Of a stretch of DNA of 64,000 bases, positions 57,529 through 64,000 are shown in pieces; within the stretch, counting starts at the first letter, position 1, and each line of letters opens with the position of its first letter. The position numbers were made by a program, and so were the translations under genes. The DNA is from Gerris lacustris (lineage: Eukaryota > Arthropoda > Insecta > Hemiptera > Gerridae), in contig OX578284.1 of the NCBI GenBank assembly GCA_951217055.1, positions 27,988,187 to 28,052,186 of the forward strand. Direction: 5' to 3'. The notes beneath the pieces were generated by a model, which saw nothing but the letters and a program-made list of their open reading frames with translations, searched no databases and had not been told where the DNA came from.

Positions 57529-57592
57529 TTTTTATTGTAGGCACTGATGATGGCCGAGAGGCCGAAAGCTATATAGTTCTGTTAATAAACAT
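57529..57592 (+). ncRNA. Hammerhead ribozyme, type I (right arm)
   Basis: Core CTGATGA at 57544-57550; stem II GGCC (57552-57555), loop GAGA, GGCC (57560-57563); GAAA at 57564-57567; short stem III (A-G-C, loop TATATA, G-T-T) and predicted cleavage after C57579 in a UUC triplet. Stem I closes with CA (57542-57543) against TG (57580-57581), then an internal loop, then TTTATT against AATAAA. Every invariant core base is present. The stem I internal loop opposite a stem II tetraloop is the usual arrangement for fast natural hammerheads. Confidence 0.8.
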
Positions 57593-57675
57593 TATTCTGT
57601 GGAGAGGCTTTCAAGTTGTTCCTTAATCTATTGATATCTACTCCACTTGCGCTCTTAATCTTCGAACATGCCTAA

Positions 57676-60264
57676 AGTTCTAAGGAGAACAACGGCCGCC
57701 AACTTGGATGATAGGTTCTATTATTCGCTTAACAAATCGAAAGAACCGTTGGAAAATTTAGTTTTAAAACCATTTATATTATTTTAGGTGTTAAATAAAC
57801 TAGTTCGATTTATAAGACAAATTCATATAGGCACCTGTAAGTATTTTTTTCAGAGACCTTATTTATACGTTCAAGCTTTGTTTGTATTATAAAAATGGTT
57901 ACATTTAAAGAACTTGTCATGTATAATCTTGGGTAGTTTCACAGATTTAAGTATTTCCTATAAAATGTTTTCGTAACTTGCATATTTATTAAGTAAAATA
58001 TTAGAAACTAAAAAAAGAATTTTCAGGATTTTTTATGTGTTAATTTTCTAACACCAATTCCTTCGTTAACTGGACAATGCAATTTCTCATCCTAGAGAGA
58101 GCATGGTCGCAACGAAAGCGAAACCTTACTCAGATGATTATTTACTTAATTTAATGGATTGATTTTATTAGAAGCACACCCCTCTAATTAGGGTGCGCTA
58201 TTAAAATATCTCTGTGACTTGGGTTATTTTAATTATATTAATTGATAGCCTTCCTGGTTATAAAAAAGCAGAATTTTCATCATGACTTGTAAATGTTTTC
58301 TTATTATCATTTATTTAATCTAATACTTAAAAAAAAAATCGAAAATTAATTAACATAATTTGCATTTAAGTTTATTTCATAAAATTGTATCACAAAATGA
58401 GTAAAATCAAATAGGAATTATAAAAGGGTTTAAACTTTCCTCTACTTAAGAAATATTTCCTCGTAGCCTAAAATATTACTTTGAAAATTTCTTTTTTCGG
58501 TTATTAAATGTTAAGTGTTGTTTATAGATGTTGAAAGATTAAAATAATTAGAAATAACTTCACATTTTCTGTTTTCATCGGTTGGCTAAAAAAAAGACAT
58601 TGGATAACATAAATTTGAGAAGTTTATTCAATATCCTTTAATCTTTTGACTTTGTTTAGTTACTAAAGGTTTCCTTTTAGACAAACTTTTATCTTGGATT
58701 AGGTAGTTTTGTAGTTTCGGAAAACAACTTCTTTTTATTTCGGAACGAAAATATCTCTAGGGATTTACCTTTCAAGTTTTCCGTCTTGTTCATTAAGGGA
58801 TATCTCTCTTCGAGGTTTTAAATTAAGAAAATAGCAAGATATCTTGTTGTTAAATAAAATGAAAAGAGGTGAAAAGGTTAGAGTTTTTTTTTTGGAAAAG
58901 CATTTCCTCCTTTAAAAAAGTTGTTTCAACTCAGTTCTCCATCTTTTCTTTTTGTCGCCTTTCTTGTTTATCTGAGGCCTCTTTCTTTTTGTGAAAATGG
59001 CATCTTTGTAAGTCTCATTTTACTCTTAGTTTTCCCGAAGAAAAAGCGGGAGGGCCCTCCTCCGCTCTTAAAATTAAAAGAGAAGATCAGAAGAAATGAA
59101 AAACTCCCTAGTTCGGAAAAAGGGGTTGAAGAAGAAAGACAGAAAAAAATGTTCTGCAACTTTAGAACTTCTAGTAAACCCTCTTTTCCGCGGATTGTTT
59201 CTCAAGCCTATTTTGACTAAATTAAGTCGTTTTTCTCTTCTTCGAAGTTTTTTTTTTTTTTGGAAAAATGGGAGGAAAAGACTTATTAAGTTTCTTCTTT
59301 TACCTGTACAAAAAAACTCAAAAAAGATATTACTCTATCGCAGAAAGAGAGCATTTAGTTCAAGTGTTTGTTTGATTTTCTTCTCCCTTCAGATGCTCAC
59401 CGGCAAACAACTTTTATATACTGCAATGATTAAAGGGAGTTTAACTCTTTTGAAGATAATTTTCACTTATGTTGTGCATCGCACGCTAAACATTCTTGTA
59501 ATTATCCTCTTTCACTTTTTCTAAAGAGGAAATTCTGTCTTAATTGAAATATAAGTTTTATTACATATTTTTCTGAGATTTATTATTATTGCAAAAAGAT
59601 CTAGTTTCAATATAAGTTAGTTAGATAACTTTCTCTTTTAAAATACTTTTTTACAAACAAAATGTATTAAAAACCAAACGTGAAGGGGGTTATACACGTT
59701 GCTGTATATCTGATAGGTTCTCCCGAACAGTTTTATTGATAGTATACACCGGAGTGTTTGTGCTAAAATCAAGTATGCCATAACTGCACAGTTGTGTATG
59801 TGAGAGTCCATCTCAGAGGGGAGGGGGCTGCATTTTGATGTCTTTTCCGTTTTCTCATTAAAATATTTTAAAGAAATATTTGTTTGCTGGAATGATTTTC
59901 CAATGTAATTATGTTCTGGATTGAGAAATTTTGTGTGATAAACTATTATCAACAATATATTTGTCAGTAAGGATCGAAATACATATTACTGTATTGAACT
60001 GAACCCTGTGTAAGGTTAAATTTAGATCGTATTATAAATATAAATGTATGTATTTGTTGAGGCGAGTGCTGTCTCACGCTCTACTGTCCTTATTATATTT
60101 CTCTTTCTACTAGTCAGTGTTGCAATATAATGGCTGAAGTCTTAAACAATATACAGCATGATGTCGATATCGAATCAGGCTATGGTAATATTGGCAGATA
60201 CTAGATACCCGCCCCTCCATATGGAAGCATCAATGGCCAAAACATTTGCATAGCCGCAGAAGTA
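57676..60264. other. AT-rich stretch, no gene seen
   Basis: The segment 58860-59400 is rich in long purine or pyrimidine runs, giving overlapping low-complexity ORFs on both strands (58921-59220, 58968-59159, 59096-59524). None shows a domain. Confidence 0.5.
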
Positions 60265-60370
60265 ACATTTGGATGTTTGTTGAGATCTAGATAAGCTCAA
60301 TCCGTCCAGTGGAATCGGTTTAAAGTGCACAGGGTTCAATTCCCCTTCTCATGGACAATCGATTTGAAGG
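60265..60370 (+). repeat. Possible tRNA-like (SINE) head
   Basis: 'gggttcaattcc' at 60332-60343 fits an RNA polymerase III B box, and 'ccagtggaatcgg' (60306-60318) is a loose A-box match ~25 bp upstream, closer than in most tRNAs. No cloverleaf or target duplication is visible. Weak call. Confidence 0.3.
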
Positions 60371-63300
60371 GTTAGGTGTTGTGACGACTGTTTATCTCAA
60401 GCGGTCTCTATCCTAGGCAGTATTCCTCTCAACCCATCAGGCCGACAGAGGAAATTGATCCCTACTCACACTTCGTCCTGTTTCCTTTTCCATTATAGCC
60501 CCCTTTGCAGGAAATTGTAGATGCGATACATGATTCCACATTTCATTTCCATCTGTTTGTAGCTAAAATATTGTTTAAAGCATATGTGATAAACATAGTT
60601 TAGATAATGGGAAGTATTATTACTTTATGCGTTTTCAAAATGAACGATTTACGGAAATTACATCTTTTTACTGGACAACTGATGCCAGGCTGTTGAAAAG
60701 AATGTTTTAATCATGTTTTGATATTTGTTTGGGATCCTTTATAAACCTTAATGCTCTTATATTGGTGCTTCTATTACATCGCGATTGATACAACCTTACA
60801 AAGCAATAAAAAAAGTTCTATTCGAACCATTTTTTAGACCTATCGATATTACGGTATTATACGTTGCACAAAGGCTGTGGAAAACAATTTACTGTGACAT
60901 ACCCTATATAAAAAAATACATTTCTTTAGCAGTTTTAATTATTCTAAATTTGATTAAATAAATTCCGAGTCTTTGTAATTTATCTTATTAGTTAAATTGT
61001 ACGTATATGTTTGCATTCATTTGGGCAACCGCATGCCGAAGAGGTGTAGGTAACAGTACACACCGGAAAGGAAAGGTCTATCTCGCCACTTACCTTGCTG
61101 CTTTCGGATTTTTATTGTTCAGTTTATACTCTACCGACTCCTGGAACAATACAGTGCTTGTGCCGTGTTCTAAATTTTTCCAATATAGTCTATGACAGTA
61201 TTAATAATAGTGATGACATTTTGCTCAGCAAATAAGTAGTGGCAAATTTCTACAATGAGTAACCGTTGGTATAGTGCTCATCCGATTAATTAAAAACGCC
61301 AGAAATCAGGCGAATATCAATTTTTTTTTTGGAGTTGCGAGAAAACTAAGATAAAATTCACGAAAAATTAGGACAAAAAAAAATTCGTGGTGTTGGATAA
61401 AACTGTTAAAAACCTGTGAAGCTTAAAGCTTAAGTCCGGTCGGGTATCGTACTTAGGCAGTAAGATTTTTTCTGGAGCAAATAATTCGTGTTTGAGGGAG
61501 TCTTAAATCTAAATATGACTATCTAGAAAACACATGTAAGTTTTCTATGTACTTTTTAAACTACATACATATATTATTTAATCTTCCTTGAATCCTAAAA
61601 ATCAAATGAATCCTGGATATTAGTTGAGCAGATTGGAGTGTATTACCTAAAATGTATTCATTTACTCTAATAATCAATTCTTATAAAGGTATTTATTTAT
61701 TAAAATTGGAGGTGGAGAGGGTAACCTTCTTGATTTTTTACTCAAGTTATCATCGGACACGTTAACGTTATCCGCTGACAAACACTGACTGATGCAAATT
61801 TTGTTAAATGTATGGCTTGGCTTTTGTAAGATTATAGAAGTAGTGTAGTTCAATAACCAAACAACGTCTTCACACAAAATAATTTTATTTATAACAATTT
61901 GTTATGAATTCGTTATCACACACTGGAGAAAAACACAGTCAAGGATTTTGTAAGATGATATAATTAATTGAGTTGCAAATTATGTTTTTGATTGAAAATG
62001 ACCCAAAAGGGGTTGAAATGTAGCGTATTGTGAAACTTGTCTGGAATGTGATTTTTTGAACAATTATATTATATAATAGCTAATAAGACCATTAAGATTA
62101 AGAGAAATCCTTAGTTTTTTACAAATATTTATTTACTTTGTACTTCTATTTATATTGGTGTTTATGTTATTCTTTCTGCTTCCTGCTTCATGTAATGATC
62201 TATTTTTTTTGTTAATACTGTAATAAATAAGCTGATATACTCAATGTTTATACATTTATAAATTAATTAAATTTTATATGAGTTTAGATCCGAAGCTTAA
62301 TTTGAATTTTGGCTACCTAACCTACCTTTTCTGGTTTAGTCAAAAGAAAATTTAAAGTTCCTGTTTATAATTTACAAAAAACCTTATTTATACAAACTTA
62401 AACTTAGTAGTTTTAATAATAATATCTAACAACCTAGGGGCATTCGTTCTCTGATAGGATATTTTCTCAACTTTTATTAATGTCCTTTACATTTTTCCAT
62501 AAGCTGCATATTACCTTATCTAGTTTATGCAAGGTTGTAGGGAAAATTATTCTAGCTATCAGTGAAATAAAGCTACATTTTCTATAACCTTCTAAACGTT
62601 TGTTCTATTTTAAATGTATTCTATTATACCTAGTGTTAGCCTTTTGTAATACTTTGGACGGGCTATGATAATAACTTGGAAAAGTTCGTCCCAATCTTGA
62701 AGTTACTTGTTTGGGTTTCGTGGTCATCCTAGAAACATCATACCTCCCGACCTATTGTATAGCAAGAGATTTAAAATTTAGTGTACAACTTGAACTTTTT
62801 AGCCCAAAAACAGGAAAAATGTCGCGAACTTCATAACTCAAAATTCTTTCGATCAGCGAGCAATTACTAACTGATCACAACATTTTTTATGTTTTGTAAT
62901 TTTTGGGTAGGGTATCATTTTAAAGGTATTGATTGCAATGTAGATCACAAATATATATCGCGTTTCCAAAATGGCAGCCATTTACCCCCAAATATATGGG
63001 TAGCTAAGATGCTGTAGGATAATATGCACACCTTGCTCCCCCAAAGTGCAACATTTTATACATATTTTAGTAAAAGAAAACGAATGTTGGATATATGAAT
63101 TTTTATGATCAAAGAAACCCTCTTAGTGTAGCTTGCTCGCAAGTACGTGACGGGATTATTTGACATTTTAAAAATATTACGAGTCTCTCATGAAAACGTC
63201 CAAAAGGATTATTACTAAGATCTGTCGATATCTAAAAGTCCCTTTATTTTTAAATGGTTCTTTTATACTGCCATGGATTTGGCGGCAATACAAATCATTT

Positions 63301-64000
63301 CAGGATTGTATAAACAGGCTTTTACGTCAAGGATGGCGATAGATTAATGAGAGTAAGGGATACAGTTTGTGACATTCTAACATATATCCCAGTTTAGAAA
63401 GGGGAGAGGCACGATTGTATTGTAACAGTGACTGAAACCGCACGACGTCATCAGCTTAAACGTCAAAAAAAGCCTAAGGGGAAGCTGACACGTCAAACTC
63501 TCTACTGCTGTCGGTGACAGTTGACATACACTGCAAGACCAGAAAATATGGCGGCCCTGACGACTCCGCAATATCGGCCCAATAAGTTATCCTACACTTT
63601 CTCTCTTGACAATATGACAGAACGTAACTTTTAACCGGATGGGAGGGAAAAATATATAGGAACTTTGTACCAGCCGCAATATCACCTTTGTGTCAGAGGT
63701 TTTTTTCCCAGGGCGGTCGGGAGATACCGGATAAAAATAAAATATTATTATGGAGGTAGAGTCCCCAAGCTTGTGTAACGGGAGTTCTTTAATGATAAGT
63801 TACGTTTGAAATTTTGTTCGTTTCTCTACTCCTCCTTTGTGGGGGTTTACTTTTTTTTACCATCATACTCGTGGGATGAAAATATATCTCACACTATTGC
63901 CTCGACGTGGATGTTTTCTCTACTTAATCTGACTAAAAACAAAACTTTTGTCAGTAAAGGCAAAAAGTGTGACTAGTAGGAGGTCAACAACTTTAAATTG
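60371..64000. other. AT-rich stretch, no gene seen
   Basis: No coding region with a recognisable domain. Around 63400-63720 the sequence is richer in GC and CpG ('ggcggccctgacgactccgc', 'ccagggcggtcgggagatac') but no frame or repeat partner was recognised within the window. Confidence 0.45.

Larger units (their letters stand above)
57007..57663. mobile_element. Hammerhead-bearing Penelope-like non-autonomous element
   Basis: 657 bp between exact 12-bp direct repeats. Arms of ~170 bp (57008-~57175 and ~57455-57628) are inverted copies, almost perfect apart from one ~8-bp indel. A 35-bp tail ('tattgatatctactccactt...') lies only on the right; its start resembles the tail of the 12.1 kb element ('cattaatatgacctccatca'). 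Each arm carries a complete hammerhead ribozyme motif pointing outwards. The ~280-bp centre is A-rich and non-coding. Inverted terminal copies, a one-sided tail of ~35 bp, variable target duplications and hammerheads are features reported for Penelope-like elements; with no RT or GIY-YIG frame here, this would be a non-autonomous derivative. Confidence 0.7.

Noticed and set aside
58921..59524. Overlapping ORFs of 99 and 142 codons
   Set aside because: Lys/Phe/Ser-rich translations of purine and pyrimidine runs; no recognisable domain and open on both strands.
63430..63470. Hammerhead on the minus strand (CTGATGA near 63446)
   Set aside because: The following hairpin ends in GTTTC, not GAAA.

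Overview
The window looks like an intergenic or intronic stretch of an arthropod genome, most likely an insect. It is strongly AT-rich, full of homopolymers and (AT)n runs, and built largely of transposable elements: BEL/Pao, Ty3/gypsy, several non-LTR families, mariner-type and other inverted-repeat elements, a tRNA-derived SINE and Penelope-like remnants. I found no host protein-coding gene, rRNA gene or intact tRNA gene. The species cannot be fixed from the sequence.

Layout. 1-1365: copies of a ~0.6 kb interspersed repeat (family A). 1937-3540: a decayed non-LTR reverse transcriptase on the minus strand. 5477-7060: an inverted-repeat element (family C) whose internally deleted sister lies at 34896-35433. 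8655-8890: two small hairpin MITEs. 9241-9497: the 3' end of a dead jockey-like element. 10357-10584: a mariner-type MITE with TA target duplication. 12118-12412: a small hammerhead-ribozyme element. 13034-20462: a full-length BEL/Pao retrotransposon with two 364-bp LTRs that look identical, a 5-bp target duplication and an intact 1758-codon gag-pol. 23020-28075: three copies of family B and a SINE with a perfect 13-bp target duplication. 30176-33355: a 5'-truncated non-LTR element (minus) with a nearly intact RT broken by one frameshift. 34.5-37.8 kb: more family A and C copies. 38980-39480: a conspicuously GC-rich patch. 39857-49190: an inverted-repeat DNA element split by a complete Ty3/gypsy element (40159-49160) with two 1396-bp LTRs, gag, and pol in the -1 frame with a canonical slippery heptamer. 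50.1-53 kb: three degraded non-LTR 3' ends and a ~104-bp-arm hairpin. 53.9-56.1 kb: further copies of families B and A and of the split DNA element. 57007-57663: a second, better preserved hammerhead element. 57.7-64 kb: AT-rich sequence with little recognisable.

Two retrotransposons (BEL and gypsy) look young enough to be mobile: intact frames, matching LTRs and clean target duplications. The least expected content is the pair of small non-coding elements at 12.1 and 57.0 kb. Each carries hammerhead ribozyme cores in two opposed copies, has a shared ~35-bp tail outside the inverted arms, and sits between candidate target duplications. This architecture is known from Penelope-like elements, but no Penelope protein is encoded here.
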